A stretch of DNA of 64,000 nt from Gammaproteobacteria bacterium (GTDB lineage: Bacteria > Pseudomonadota > Gammaproteobacteria > Eutrophobiales > Eutrophobiaceae): positions 1-64,000 of the forward strand of contig JAURNW010000016.1 in NCBI GenBank assembly GCA_030829985.1, read 5' to 3'. The position numbers and the translations under genes were made by a program. Positions 9,200-19,085 of this stretch are shown here, piece by piece; the stretch's first letter is position 1; each line of letters starts with the position of its first letter. The notes below the pieces were generated by a model. It ran no database searches, was not told the DNA's origin, and worked only from the letters and a program-made list of their open reading frames with translations.

Positions 9200-10078
9200 A
9201 TGACTCCCAGAGAATTAATTCAAACAACGGAACAGCTATTTCAAAAAGCTGAACTTCACTATGGCCATGGTACTGATAATGCACTGGATGAAGCATTCTA
9301 TCTGGTGATGGCCGCGGCAGGATTGGAGTTTGATTGTGATGAAGAAAAACTGGATGAGTCCATTCAAGCGGATGTGTTAAAGAATATTGAACAATTGATT
9401 GATAAGCGCATTAATCAACGTGTGCCTGTTGCGTACCTGGTAAATCAAGCCTGGTTTGCAGGTCAAAAATATTACGTCGATGATCGTGTGTTGATACCAA
9501 GATCTCCATTGGCAGAATTAATTACGGGACAATTTACACCGTGGCTTTCGTGTACTGAAGTTAAATCGATTCTGGATATAGGTACCGGTAGCGCGTGTAT
9601 TGCATGTGCGTGCGCTTATGCATTCAGACATTCAAAGGTTGACGCAGTGGATATAGATTCTGATGCTATTGCTGTTGCGAATAAAAACGTTGCGTCCCAT
9701 AGATTGCAACAACAAGTAAACATTATAAAGTCTGATTTATTTGAACAATTAAATGATAAAAAATACGATTTAATTATCAGTAATCCGCCCTATGTCGGTC
9801 ATGATGAAATGCAATCATTACCGCAAGAATATTCGTATGAACCAGGTCATGCTCTTGAAGCCAATGACATGGGTCTGGAATTAGTTGGGAAAATATTAGA
9901 ACAGGCATCCGCATATCTAAATGATGGAGGTCTTCTGGCAGTCGAAGTAGGTAACAGTATGAATGCCTTGATTGAGCGTTATCCTACTCTGCCATTTATA
10001 TGGCTGGAGTTTGAGCAAGGTGGATATGGTGTTTTTTTACTCTATAAATCCGATCTGGATAAATACTATTCGCGTTGA
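9200..10078 (+). CDS. prmB: Ribosomal protein L3 N5-glutamine methyltransferase PrmB
   Basis: PrmB methylates a glutamine of ribosomal protein L3 using S-adenosylmethionine. The 292-residue protein has an N-terminal helical domain, the SAM motif LDIGTGSACIA near residue 131 and the catalytic NPPYVG near 194, which binds the glutamine amide. The N-terminal region and the LIPRSPLAELI motif favour PrmB over PrmC, which methylates release factors. In many Gammaproteobacteria prmB lies close to aroC; here the sox genes sit between them. The ribosome site is weak. Confidence 0.93.
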   Translation: MTPRELIQTTEQLFQKAELHYGHGTDNALDEAFYLVMAAAGLEFDCDEEKLDESIQADVLKNIEQLIDKRINQRVPVAYLVNQAWFAGQKYYVDDRVLIPRSPLAELITGQFTPWLSCTEVKSILDIGTGSACIACACAYAFRHSKVDAVDIDSDAIAVANKNVASHRLQQQVNIIKSDLFEQLNDKKYDLIISNPPYVGHDEMQSLPQEYSYEPGHALEANDMGLELVGKILEQASAYLNDGGLLAVEVGNSMNALIERYPTLPFIWLEFEQGGYGVFLLYKSDLDKYYSR

Positions 10079-10086
10079 ATATCTGG

Positions 10087-10644
10087 CTAGTGAATTAATA
10101 CTTTCATAAACCAGTGCTTGTCGGGGTTAGCGGTGTATAGCATATCAGGAGTAATAGGCCGCAGTTCTTCGTCTTCCGGAGGTACTTTTAAAACATTCAG
10201 ATCAACATCATGCAACTGACCCTCGATACCATTTCCAGTGATCTGCATCTGGTAATAGATTCCGTTATAAGCATCAATGCCATACGCTCCGGGGTATTTA
10301 TGCAGAAAAAGCAATTCATACTCCAGATTAGACATGTCTTCGGCCGTAATAAAACGATTATTCTGGTAAGGATAGGGCAGATGACACACCATCATTTTAG
10401 GTTTCTGCATACAGTCAAAAGGCCGCATTGATAAAAACTGTTTTTCAAATTTATCTTCATCTATTTGCAACTCGTAACGATAACCGCCATTCTCGGCAGT
10501 AAAAGTGACCTGACCGATATCGACAGTTTCCGTATCGCTCGCCTGTAAGGTAATCGTCATCAGCCGGGCGGTATCCAGAGCAAATAAATGACTGCTGAAT
10601 AAGGTCAGAATAGTCAAGAATAGAGGCTGGCTAAGTCGTCGCAT
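10087..10644 (-). CDS. Secreted hypothetical protein
   Basis: The 185-residue protein begins with a basic N-terminus and a hydrophobic stretch ending near FALD, a typical Sec signal peptide, so it should be periplasmic. The mature part has two cysteines in a segment reading DCMQKPKMMVC, which could form a disulfide, and is otherwise probably beta-rich. I do not recognise the family. It converges with prmB (8-bp gap) and diverges from the sox cluster across 264 bp that must hold both promoters. A link to sulfur oxidation is possible but rests on position only. Confidence 0.7.
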   Translation of the reverse strand: MRRLSQPLFLTILTLFSSHLFALDTARLMTITLQASDTETVDIGQVTFTAENGGYRYELQIDEDKFEKQFLSMRPFDCMQKPKMMVCHLPYPYQNNRFITAEDMSNLEYELLFLHKYPGAYGIDAYNGIYYQMQITGNGIEGQLHDVDLNVLKVPPEDEELRPITPDMLYTANPDKHWFMKVLIH

Positions 10645-10908
10645 GGTAATTACCGATTGATGAATAGGCTATGATTATATACACACATAGATGTATAAGG
10701 AACTTAAGGTATAATTGGAAATCACATACATTACATAGCGTACTCTGATTTTAATTTGGGCTGTAATATTAGAACCGATAAATTTCAATTAGTTGCATCA
10801 GGATAGCAGTGCAGACTATAAAGTATTTAACTGCATTTTGGAGCTACATTTTCGATGTATTAATGGCAGCTATATCGAGTACAAAAAGAATTTAGCGAGG
10901 TCGTGAAC

Positions 10909-11763
10909 ATGAAATACATAACATTTAAAACAGCTTTATCTAATATTTTTATCTGTCTGTTTTTAACTCAGGCATCACCAGTGGTGTTAGCCGATGTTCA
11001 GCCGGCTGACCATAGACAAAAGTTATCTGACAAAGTCTGGGAAGAGAACCTCAGGAGACAGAATTTCCAGGAAAGAACCATCATCGAAGGTGTAGAGCAA
11101 AACATACTTGAATTAAAAGCACCTTATACGGCCGAAGATGCGACAGTTGCCCCCGTCTCTGTTCATTCCAGCATATCGCAAACACCTGAACGTTACATAA
11201 AGAAGATCTCTATCTTTGTCGATCAAAATCCAATGCCGGTCGTAGGCTTTTTTGAGTTTACCCCTGATAGCGGCAAGGCCGATTTGGCGATGCGAATCCG
11301 TGTGGACACTTTTAGTTATGTGCGTGCAATAGCTGAACTGAATACGGGCGAATTATACATGACCAAAAGTTTCGTTCGTGCAAAAGGCGCCTGTTCAGCA
11401 CCGCCACCGGCAAGCATGGAAGACTCCAGGAAATTGCTTGGCAAGATGAAAATGAAAGTAGTGGGAGATGTAAAACTAGGCGAACCTAATTTAATGCAAG
11501 TGCAGGTACGCCACCCTAATATCACCGGCATGGCCCCGTTGAAGGTTGGCTCACGTGTTATTCCACCTGCATTTTTTATGGACTCCTTTGAAGTGGAATA
11601 TAACGGCAAGTTAATCGTCAAAGCATTTCTGACATTTTCGATTAGTATGGATCCGGCATTACGCTTTTACTTCGTTCCGGAGAAAGAAGGCGTTATGACG
11701 GTGAAGGGTACTGACACGAAAAAGAATGCGTTTAGTTCGACCTATGATGTAAAGTCTTCTTGA
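10909..11763 (+). CDS. SoxYZ-like fused sulfur carrier protein
   Basis: This periplasmic 284-residue protein fuses a SoxY-like half (about 40-170) to a SoxZ-like half (about 180-284). In Sox systems SoxY carries the sulfur substrate on a cysteine of a C-terminal GGCGG arm. Here the only obvious carrier is Cys162 in KGACSAPPP, at the end of the SoxY half, as in the fused SoxYZ-like family (TIGR04557 type). A Sec signal peptide covers about residues 1-29. I chose the ATG at 10909 because GCGAGG lies at proper distance; a GTG at 10903 is too close. It leads a sox operon 96 bp before soxC. Confidence 0.88.
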   Translation: MKYITFKTALSNIFICLFLTQASPVVLADVQPADHRQKLSDKVWEENLRRQNFQERTIIEGVEQNILELKAPYTAEDATVAPVSVHSSISQTPERYIKKISIFVDQNPMPVVGFFEFTPDSGKADLAMRIRVDTFSYVRAIAELNTGELYMTKSFVRAKGACSAPPPASMEDSRKLLGKMKMKVVGDVKLGEPNLMQVQVRHPNITGMAPLKVGSRVIPPAFFMDSFEVEYNGKLIVKAFLTFSISMDPALRFYFVPEKEGVMTVKGTDTKKNAFSSTYDVKSS

Positions 11764-11859
11764 TAAGAACTTACAACGAGTCAAGTTCCTAATAGTCTTT
11801 TATATTAACAAGCGTTATTAGATTATTTTTTAATCAATAATAATTGCTGAGGAAAGAGC

Positions 11860-13212
11860 ATGGCCAGTGATCGTATAAACGATCAAACTCTTCAAGAGAA
11901 TCAGGTTGCTGGTAATGGCTTGCTTGATCGGCGTTTATTTTTGATGCGCGGTGTACAGTTTGGTGTGATCTCCAGTGTGGCGGCATCAAGTTCACTGGCC
12001 GCGACAACATCTGAAAATAATCCGGCTGACCCAGTGTGGATGCATGTGCCGGGAAAACCTTTCTCTACTTACGGCATGCCGTCCTCCTTTGAAGATAATG
12101 TCGTTCGTTTTCCTACACAAAATGAAGCCGTCCCTGGTAATGGCGTTTCATGGACGCCATTACATTTAATGGAAGGCAGTATCACCCCAAATGGTTTGCA
12201 TTATGAACGTCACCATAACGGCGTGCCGCAGATTGATCCGAAACAACATCGCTTATTGATCCATGGCTTGGTAAAGGAAGACTTGATTTTCAGTATTGAA
12301 GATCTCTTACGTTATCCGATGCAATCAAAGATTTGCTTTATTGAATGCGGCGGCAATAGTAATGCCGGCTGGAATAAACAACCCTCAAAGTCCGAAGCCG
12401 GCTATTTCAATGGCATGGTTTCATGCAGTGAATGGACCGGTGTTCCCCTCTCGGTCTTATTAGATGAAGTCGGCTTAAGAAAAAAAGCGAAATGGATTAT
12501 TGCCGAGGGCGCCGATGCCTTTGCCATGCAGATGTCGATACCCATCGAGAAGGCCATGGATGATGCTTTTCTTGCGCTCTATCAAAATGGCGAACGTATT
12601 CGTCCTGAAAATGGTTACCCATTACGCCTCATCGTGCCCGGTTGGGAAGGTGTGCTTAATGTGAAATGGTTACGACGATTGCAGGTGACCAACCGACCCG
12701 TGATGGCACGTAACGAAACATCACGTTATACCGAATTACAACCTTCTGGTAAGTCCAGGATGTTCACCTTTCCGATGGAAGCAAAATCACTCATCACATC
12801 ACCCTCCGCCAATATGGTTTTAAAAACACCGGGGCTCTATCAAATCACTGGTTTGGCCTGGACGGGTCGCGGCAAGATAAGCAAGGTTGAGATCTCTGCT
12901 GATGATGGCAAAACTTGGGCAGATGCAGAATTACAAGAACCGGTACTGGATCGTGCCTTTACTCGTTTTCGTTTACCCTGGAACTGGAATGGCAAACCAA
13001 CTGTCATTAAAAGTCGTGCCATAGATGAAACAGGTTATGTGCAACCTGAACGTAATAAATTAGTAAAAGAACGTGGTCGTCATGGTTTTTTTCACTACAA
13101 CGCAATTATCAACTGGCATATTGATAGCGATGGCTTTGTTTCACATGTCTATGATAAAGATGAACAACAACAGAAAAATTCTGATATCAGTATTGATAGC
13201 GGCTGGGATTAA
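11860..13212 (+). CDS. soxC: Sulfane dehydrogenase SoxC (molybdopterin subunit)
   Basis: SoxC is the molybdenum-cofactor subunit of the periplasmic SoxCD complex, which oxidises the sulfane sulfur bound to SoxY. The N-terminus has a twin-arginine motif DRRLFLM (R24, R25), fitting export of a folded cofactor protein. Cys163 in CFIECGGNS is the expected molybdenum ligand of the sulfite-oxidase fold, and the C-terminal part is the dimerisation domain. The length of 450 is normal. A good GAGGAAAG ribosome site precedes the ATG. The last 53 bases overlap the soxD start. A sulfite dehydrogenase role is an alternative, but the SoxYZ and SoxD neighbours favour SoxC. Confidence 0.93.
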   Translation: MASDRINDQTLQENQVAGNGLLDRRLFLMRGVQFGVISSVAASSSLAATTSENNPADPVWMHVPGKPFSTYGMPSSFEDNVVRFPTQNEAVPGNGVSWTPLHLMEGSITPNGLHYERHHNGVPQIDPKQHRLLIHGLVKEDLIFSIEDLLRYPMQSKICFIECGGNSNAGWNKQPSKSEAGYFNGMVSCSEWTGVPLSVLLDEVGLRKKAKWIIAEGADAFAMQMSIPIEKAMDDAFLALYQNGERIRPENGYPLRLIVPGWEGVLNVKWLRRLQVTNRPVMARNETSRYTELQPSGKSRMFTFPMEAKSLITSPSANMVLKTPGLYQITGLAWTGRGKISKVEISADDGKTWADAELQEPVLDRAFTRFRLPWNWNGKPTVIKSRAIDETGYVQPERNKLVKERGRHGFFHYNAIINWHIDSDGFVSHVYDKDEQQQKNSDISIDSGWD

Positions 13213-13711
13213 TTCCAGTAGTGCTGATGAAATAAAGGATGCCGGTCCGGGTCTTGGTCATAAGGCATCGCCCGAAGAAATAGCGGCCTGGAATATCAGT
13301 GTCTTTCCCGATGGTGAAGGTCTGCCTGAAGGAGAAGGTAGTGTTGTTCAAGGGGAAAAAATCTATCAACAAAAATGTCTCGCCTGCCATGGTGAAAATG
13401 GTCTTGGTGCAACAGCCGATCAATTAGCCGGTGCACAGATGGGTCTTACCAGTGAGTATCCTGAAAAAACTATCGGCAGCTACTGGCCTTATGCAACAAC
13501 TCTGTTTGATGTGGTTCGTCGTGCTATGCCCATGACTGCACCGGGCTCATTAACCGATAATGAAACCTATGCGCTTACTGCTTACCTCTTACATTTGAAT
13601 AATATTATTGGTAAGGATGATGTAATGAATGCATCAACTTTACCAAAAGTAAAAATGCCGAATATTGATGGGTTTATAAATATTTATGATATCGAGGAAA
13701 AGCAGAAATAA
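13160..13711 (+). CDS. soxD: SoxD-like c-type cytochrome subunit
   Basis: The electron-accepting partner of SoxC, about 183 residues. A signal peptide (MNNNRKILISVLIAAGINSSSA) precedes a domain with one haem c site, CLACH at residues 73-77. A methionine ligand probably lies in the PMTAPG region. I chose the ATG at 13160 because it gives a proper signal peptide; the frame is open further upstream, but there it only overlaps soxC. It has a single haem domain, much shorter than the Paracoccus two-haem SoxD. The 53-bp overlap suggests translational coupling with soxC. Confidence 0.88.
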   Translation: MNNNRKILISVLIAAGINSSSADEIKDAGPGLGHKASPEEIAAWNISVFPDGEGLPEGEGSVVQGEKIYQQKCLACHGENGLGATADQLAGAQMGLTSEYPEKTIGSYWPYATTLFDVVRRAMPMTAPGSLTDNETYALTAYLLHLNNIIGKDDVMNASTLPKVKMPNIDGFINIYDIEEKQK

Positions 13712-13723
13712 TTATTTTCTTTC

Positions 13724-14239
13724 TTACTTAAACCCTTCTATTAAAGGATCTTCTTCCTCTTCATAATTAGCGATAAATTTTTCTAATTCATCAATCTCAA
13801 CCACCCCTGGCCATGTGACTAGCGGGCGTCCATCAGGATGAAAGATGGTCATGGAGGGAATACCGACTAACCATCGGCCTATGACTTCTGAGGCCTGTTC
13901 AATATCGGCGAGAAATAAGGGATAGTTGAGCGGTTCCTGTTTAACAAATTCTTGCAGGATATCCATCTTCCCGTAGCCAAAGCTGGGGAAATCCAGTGTT
14001 ACTCCCAACATGGGAATATCCGGGTTACGTTTCATGAAGGTTCTGATTTGTGGCAATTCAGTTACGCAAGCACTACAGGTCGGACTCCATGTATTGACGA
14101 CTACCCACTGACCTTTGCCTATATGGTTATTTAATGGCTCTTCTATTCCCTCAATATTCACTAAACTCATGTTGAGAGCGTCCGCCCTGGTTGAGAAGGG
14201 AAGTAGCAAGAAAAGTGAGATTAAGAGTATTTGTATCAT
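13724..14239 (-). CDS. TlpA/SoxW-like periplasmic thioredoxin
   Basis: A 171-residue secreted thioredoxin-fold protein. A signal peptide spans residues 1-19, and the active site is C55-S-A-C58, followed by the TELPQ helix. The cis-proline is in GIPSM. The TlpA/ResA group acts as a reductant in the periplasm, for example in cytochrome c maturation. In Sox systems a thioredoxin of this type (SoxW/SoxS) keeps the SoxY carrier cysteine reduced. It converges with soxD with only 12 bp between, so the Sox role is an inference from position. Confidence 0.85.
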   Translation of the reverse strand: MIQILLISLFLLLPFSTRADALNMSLVNIEGIEEPLNNHIGKGQWVVVNTWSPTCSACVTELPQIRTFMKRNPDIPMLGVTLDFPSFGYGKMDILQEFVKQEPLNYPLFLADIEQASEVIGRWLVGIPSMTIFHPDGRPLVTWPGVVEIDELEKFIANYEEEEDPLIEGFK

Positions 14240-14352
14240 TTCAATATTGATTAAAACATTATTTATTTATGTTTGTCTCTAAGTATGAATGATTAAAAAC
14301 GATAGAGTTCAACCATGTACGACCTCGCCGTTCCCGTATACAATAGCGCGCC

Positions 14353-15450
14353 ATGTCAGGAAATACATTCGGAAAATTATTTACCATCACCAGTGCCGGC
14401 GAAAGCCATGGCCCTGCGCTTATTTGTATTGTTGATGGCTGTCCTCCTGGATTGGCATTAACCGAAGCAGATATGCAGCATGATCTGGATCGGCGTAAAC
14501 CCGGAAAATCACGCCATGTGACTCAGCGCAAGGAATCAGACTCGGTGAAAATCATGTCTGGAGTTTTTGAAGGGGTGACCACGGGCACACCGATTGGTTT
14601 ATTGATCGAAAACGAAGATCAAAAGTCTAAGGATTACGGAAATATCAAGGATATGTTTCGTCCTGGACATGCCGACTATACCTACCAGCAAAAATACGGA
14701 ATTCGTGATTACCGCGGAGGTGGGCGTTCCTCTGCACGTGAGACCTGTATGCGCGTGGCGGCAGGTGGAATAGCCAAGAAATATCTGAAAGAAAAATTTG
14801 GTTTAGTTATTCGTGGTTATCTTGCGCAGATTGGACCGATTAAGATAGAGCTTAAAGATTGGGATGAGGTAGATAACAATGCCTTCTTCTGTCCTGATGT
14901 CAGCCGAGTATCTGAACTGGATGACTACATGGATGCGTTGCGTAAAGAGGGCGAGTCTATTGGTGCACGCATTAATGTCGTAGCCGAAAATGTGCCAGTA
15001 GGCTTGGGTGAGCCGATATTTGATCGCCTGGATGCGGACATTGCCAAGGCGATGATGTGTATTAATGCGGTAAAAGGTGTTGAGATTGGTGCAGGGTTTG
15101 AATCGGTTGAACATAAAGGCACGCATCATCGTGATGAAATGACGCCGGAAGGTTTTGTCGGTAACAATGCTGGCGGTATTTTAGGTGGTATTTCCTCGGG
15201 TCAGGATATTCTGGTTAGTATTGCATTGAAACCGACTTCCAGTATTCGCTTACCCGGCGATACGATTGATAAAACAGGTCAAGCGACTGAAGTCGTTACC
15301 AAAGGTCGCCATGACCCCTGTGTTGGTATACGCGCAACACCTATTGCTGAAGCGATGTTGGCGTTGGTATTAATGGATCATGTACTTCGACATCGCGGGC
15401 AAAATGCAGACGTACATTCAACCACACCAATCGTTCCTGCAAGTAACTAA
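14353..15450 (+). CDS. aroC: Chorismate synthase AroC
   Basis: AroC makes chorismate from 5-enolpyruvylshikimate-3-phosphate with reduced FMN, the last step of the shikimate pathway. All family signatures are present: [19 protein letters not shown] at the N-terminus, [12 protein letters not shown] near residue 119 and the [17 protein letters not shown] signature near the end. The length of 365 is standard. The MFS gene starts 2 bp after its stop, so the two are co-transcribed. Confidence 0.98.
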   Translation: MSGNTFGKLFTITSAGESHGPALICIVDGCPPGLALTEADMQHDLDRRKPGKSRHVTQRKESDSVKIMSGVFEGVTTGTPIGLLIENEDQKSKDYGNIKDMFRPGHADYTYQQKYGIRDYRGGGRSSARETCMRVAAGGIAKKYLKEKFGLVIRGYLAQIGPIKIELKDWDEVDNNAFFCPDVSRVSELDDYMDALRKEGESIGARINVVAENVPVGLGEPIFDRLDADIAKAMMCINAVKGVEIGAGFESVEHKGTHHRDEMTPEGFVGNNAGGILGGISSGQDILVSIALKPTSSIRLPGDTIDKTGQATEVVTKGRHDPCVGIRATPIAEAMLALVLMDHVLRHRGQNADVHSTTPIVPASN

Positions 15451-15452
15451 TC

Positions 15453-16601
15453 GTGATTAAAGTCGACGGCTTGCCTTACTGGCGACTGTCCGGTTTCTAT
15501 TTCCTGTTCTTTTTGACCGTCGGTTGTTTCATGCCGTATTGGTCATTGTATCTGAAATCGATAGGTATGAATGCCGAAGCGATTGGTATTTTGTCCGCCA
15601 TCGTTGTTGTTACAAAGATATTTTCTTCGTTTATCTGGGGTTGGGTGGTTGACCATACCGGCAAACGAATGCAGGTAATTCGTTATTCTTCCTTATTTTC
15701 AATGTTATCGTTTTCGCTGGTTTTATTTTATCAGGATTTCTGGTCGCTATTTTTTATTCTTTTTATATTCTCAATCTTTTGGAGCGCTGCCTTACCACAG
15801 ATAGAAGCGACTACCTTATCTCATCTTGGTGAACAAAGTGATAGCTATACGGTAATCAGGATATGGGGTTCGATCAGTTTCATTGTCGCGGTTCTTATTC
15901 TGGGTCCTTTTTTTGATACGAATCCTATTGATTATTTGTTACCCGTCATCATTGTGACAATGGCAATGGTATGGATACATAGTTTGTTTATTCCAGAGAT
16001 GCCAACGCAGCATCATAAGGAGAATGGTTTAAGTTTCAGGAAAATCTTATTCAAACCACAAGTCGTGGCATTGATGTCTGTTTGTTTTTTAGTTCAGGCG
16101 GGTCATGGTCCGTATTACACGTTTTTTTCGATCTATCTGGAAGAGCATGGATACTCAACCAGTTTTATCGGAACCTGTTGGGCATTGGGTGTTTTAGCAG
16201 AGGTGATCATTTATGTTTTTATACATAAAGTCATTGGTCGTTTCGGTCTACGTAGACTTATGATTTTGACCTTGCTACTTGCAACGGTACGATGGTTTTT
16301 GATCGCATGTTATGTCGATAATGTTGTAATACTTTTGCTTGCTCAATGTTTACATGCGGCTACATTTGGTGTTTATCATGCTGTAGCGATCCAGTATATA
16401 CATCGCGAATTTAAGGGAGCGCATCAGGGGCGTGGACAGGCACTGTACAGCAGTATCAGCTTTGGAGCAGGTCTGGCATTGGGAAGTTTGATTAGTGGTT
16501 ATCTCTGGGATTCAGTTGGCTCCATGCAGACATTTTTATTTGCGGCTATCTTGTCTGCGCTGGGCGCTTTTATTGCAGTTAAATGTCTTAAAGAAGTTTA
16601 A
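15453..16601 (+). CDS. MFS transporter (HcaT/LacY-like 12-helix carrier)
   Basis: A 382-residue membrane protein with about twelve hydrophobic helices and MFS loop features such as WGWVVDHTGKRMQV between helices 2 and 3. It belongs to the MFS_1-like/phenylpropionate-permease group, which frequently follows aroC in Gammaproteobacteria. It starts with GTG, 2 bp after aroC. The substrate is unknown; coupling to aroC would fit an aromatic compound. Confidence 0.85.
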   Translation: MIKVDGLPYWRLSGFYFLFFLTVGCFMPYWSLYLKSIGMNAEAIGILSAIVVVTKIFSSFIWGWVVDHTGKRMQVIRYSSLFSMLSFSLVLFYQDFWSLFFILFIFSIFWSAALPQIEATTLSHLGEQSDSYTVIRIWGSISFIVAVLILGPFFDTNPIDYLLPVIIVTMAMVWIHSLFIPEMPTQHHKENGLSFRKILFKPQVVALMSVCFLVQAGHGPYYTFFSIYLEEHGYSTSFIGTCWALGVLAEVIIYVFIHKVIGRFGLRRLMILTLLLATVRWFLIACYVDNVVILLLAQCLHAATFGVYHAVAIQYIHREFKGAHQGRGQALYSSISFGAGLALGSLISGYLWDSVGSMQTFLFAAILSALGAFIAVKCLKEV

Positions 16602-16628
16602 ATTTATCTAAACGACTTATTCAGTAAA

Positions 16629-18071
16629 TTAAACGTTAGTTCCACCCACGGTTATATCATCGATTCTGATTGTGGGTTGTCCAACACCAACCGGAACTGA
16701 TTGTCCGTCTTTACCACAGGTGCCTATGCCTGAATCAAGCGCCATGTCGTTACCTACCATCGTTACTCGGGTCAATACATCAGGACCGTTACCAATAATG
16801 GTTGCGCCTTTTATAGGTCTTGTGATTTTACCTTTTTCAATCATATACGCCTGGCTGGCACTAAAAACAAATTTGCCATTGGTAATATCGACTTGTCCAC
16901 CACCAAACTGTACGGCATAGATACCTTTATCAACCGAAGCAATTATTTCTTCCGGCTCATGTTTACCACCTAACATATAGGTGTTTGTCATTCGAGGCAT
17001 CGGTAAGTGAGCGTAAGATTCGCGACGGCCATTACCGGTAGGCGCAACGCCCATCAAGCGTGCGTTGTGTTTATCCTGCATATAGCCTTTTAAAATGCCC
17101 CGTTCAATCAACGTGGTTGATGATGTTGGTGTACCTTCATCATCAAAATTTAAAGAACCACGTCGTTTTTCAATTGTGCCGTCATCCACAACGGTGACTT
17201 CCGCTGACGCGACCCGTTCACCAATTCGCCCGGAAAAGGCAGATGTTTGTTTACGATTAAAGTCACCCTCAAGACCATGACCGATCGCTTCATGAAGTAA
17301 AATACCAGGCCAACCTGAACCGAGTACTACCGGCATCATCCCGGCTGGTGCCGCTTCGGCCTTCAGATTAATCAAGGCTTGTTCAATGGCTTCATCGACA
17401 TAAGTCATTGCCATGCCGTCGTTTAAAAAATATTCATAACCAAAACGACCACCACCACCAGAACCACCTTTTTCAATACGGCCATCTTCTTCGACGATAA
17501 CATTTATATTAAGACGTATAAGTGGTCTGACATCACCACTTAATAAACCATCACTATTGGCAACCAGAATAGTAGATTGTGATCCGGTTAATCCGATCAT
17601 CACCTGCTTAACGCGTGGATCTTTTTTACGTGCTGCTGCGTCCATTTGTTTTAATAAGTTAATCTTGTCTTCAGTTGAGATTGAATTAACTGGATCGCTA
17701 TCACTATAAAGCGCTGCCGGATCTGTTTTGTGCCATACCTGTATCTGACCGTTGTCCCCGTGACTGGCTATTGATCGAGCGGCTGTAGCTGCCTGAGTTA
17801 ATGCAGGTAATACAATTTCATCTGAATAAGCAAATCCGGTTTTTTCACCACTAATTGCACGGACACCAACACCTTGATCAATATTGTATGATCCTTCTTT
17901 GACAATACCGTCTTCCAATACCCATGACTCTGAATGAGAAGATTGAAAATAAAGATCAGCCTGATCAATAGAGGGTAGTATCAATTGGTCTAATGTGTTT
18001 TGAACATCAATTAGTCCAAGCCCACGTTTATCCAATAATGTCGATTGTGCAGTTTCCAGGGAATTGCTCAT
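16629..18071 (-). CDS. tldD: Metalloprotease TldD
   Basis: TldD pairs with TldE/PmbA to form a heterodimeric protease that degrades unfolded peptides and processes microcin B17 and CcdA. The zinc motif [11 protein letters not shown] (HExxxH) lies near residue 261, with the family's glycine-rich C-terminus. The length of 480 is normal. No tldE is in the window, as is usual since the two genes are often unlinked. It is downstream of the amidase gene in the same direction, with a 92-bp gap. Confidence 0.96.
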   Translation of the reverse strand: MSNSLETAQSTLLDKRGLGLIDVQNTLDQLILPSIDQADLYFQSSHSESWVLEDGIVKEGSYNIDQGVGVRAISGEKTGFAYSDEIVLPALTQAATAARSIASHGDNGQIQVWHKTDPAALYSDSDPVNSISTEDKINLLKQMDAAARKKDPRVKQVMIGLTGSQSTILVANSDGLLSGDVRPLIRLNINVIVEEDGRIEKGGSGGGGRFGYEYFLNDGMAMTYVDEAIEQALINLKAEAAPAGMMPVVLGSGWPGILLHEAIGHGLEGDFNRKQTSAFSGRIGERVASAEVTVVDDGTIEKRRGSLNFDDEGTPTSSTTLIERGILKGYMQDKHNARLMGVAPTGNGRRESYAHLPMPRMTNTYMLGGKHEPEEIIASVDKGIYAVQFGGGQVDITNGKFVFSASQAYMIEKGKITRPIKGATIIGNGPDVLTRVTMVGNDMALDSGIGTCGKDGQSVPVGVGQPTIRIDDITVGGTNV

Positions 18072-18163
18072 TAATTTATATCCAGTTTTATTTAAATGAA
18101 ACGTGAAGCGATATATACGATGTAAGGTCTTTCTATCAACTTTTCAAGTTTAAGGCTTCACTT

Positions 18164-18976
18164 CTATAATTTTCGATGTTCCAGTGTCGGGAACATATTT
18201 CTAAGTTTGGTTTGTTTATCAAGGTCGATTGCAGCGATTGCAACGCCGGGACCTTTATCGACACAGGCAAGTATGCTGCCCCAAGGGTCTATGATCATAC
18301 TATGCCCCCAGGTTTCACGTCCGTTTGCATGTGTTCCTCCCTGATTGGAGGCAATAACGTAACACAAGTTCTCAATAGCGCGTGTTTTTAATAATGATTG
18401 CCAATGTGCTTCCCCCGTTGTTGCCGTAAACGCAGAGGGCGCGGTGATGATCTGAACATTATTATCATGCATCTTTCGATACAATTCAGGAAAGCGTAGA
18501 TCATAGCAAACCGATAAACCTATGTTACCGATATCGGTTTCTGCCACTGTAACGCTATTGCCAGGTTCGAAGGTATTTGATTCCTTATAAGACTCCTCAT
18601 TCGTTTCATCGACCAATACATCAAACAAATGAATTTTGTCGTAATGTGCAACACATACACCTTCCGGACTATAAAGCAGACTTGCCGCAAGTACTTTATC
18701 CGCGACATGGGACTGAAGCGGAATTGTGCCGCCTAACAACCATATCTGGTGTTGTTTTGATTGTTCAGCTAAAAAAGACTGTAAGGGTCCTGAGCCAAAT
18801 TGCTCTACAATAGCCAGACGATCAGCGTCTTCTTTGCCCATTAGCGGGAAATTTTCCGGAAGAGTTACTAATTTGGCCTGATCCGAAACGGCTTCTGTGA
18901 TCAGTTTTTGAGCCATTTCAAGGTTTTCAGCGACAGTATCAGTAGATACCATCTGTATTGCGGCAACATTCATCAT
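18164..18976 (-). CDS. Carbon-nitrogen hydrolase (Nit1/omega-amidase type)
   Basis: A nitrilase-superfamily amidase of about 270 residues. The catalytic triad is visible: the glutamate in LPENF, the lysine in HYDKIHLFD and the cysteine in SVCYDLRFPEL. It is closest to Nit1-type enzymes that hydrolyse deaminated glutathione, a metabolite-repair activity. The ATG pair at 18976/18973 begins the conserved NVAAIQM strand, so I preferred it to an ATG 15 codons upstream. A TATAAT lies 6 bp before this start and no Shine-Dalgarno is present, so the message may be leaderless. Confidence 0.87.
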   Translation of the reverse strand: MMNVAAIQMVSTDTVAENLEMAQKLITEAVSDQAKLVTLPENFPLMGKEDADRLAIVEQFGSGPLQSFLAEQSKQHQIWLLGGTIPLQSHVADKVLAASLLYSPEGVCVAHYDKIHLFDVLVDETNEESYKESNTFEPGNSVTVAETDIGNIGLSVCYDLRFPELYRKMHDNNVQIITAPSAFTATTGEAHWQSLLKTRAIENLCYVIASNQGGTHANGRETWGHSMIIDPWGSILACVDKGPGVAIAAIDLDKQTKLRNMFPTLEHRKL

Positions 18977-18982
18977 GCAGTA

Positions 18983-18988
18983 ATTATA
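18983..18988 (-). promoter_or_regulatory. Candidate -10 box for the amidase gene
   Basis: TATAAT on the minus strand ends 6 bp before the chosen start codon, so transcription would begin close to the ATG. The possible -35 (TGTTTG, 17 bp upstream) is weak. Confidence 0.4.
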
Positions 18989-19085
18989 CGTGAGTCTGTA
19001 ATAATCAAACAGCTCAAACAATCCTGTATCGTTTTTAATGTATACCGTATAATCACCAGCTTTTTTATAGCTTTAGGGTCAGAAA

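Noticed and set aside
13073-13159. Upstream extension of the SoxD frame
   Set aside because: It lies wholly within soxC, and the ATG at 13160 gives a proper signal peptide.
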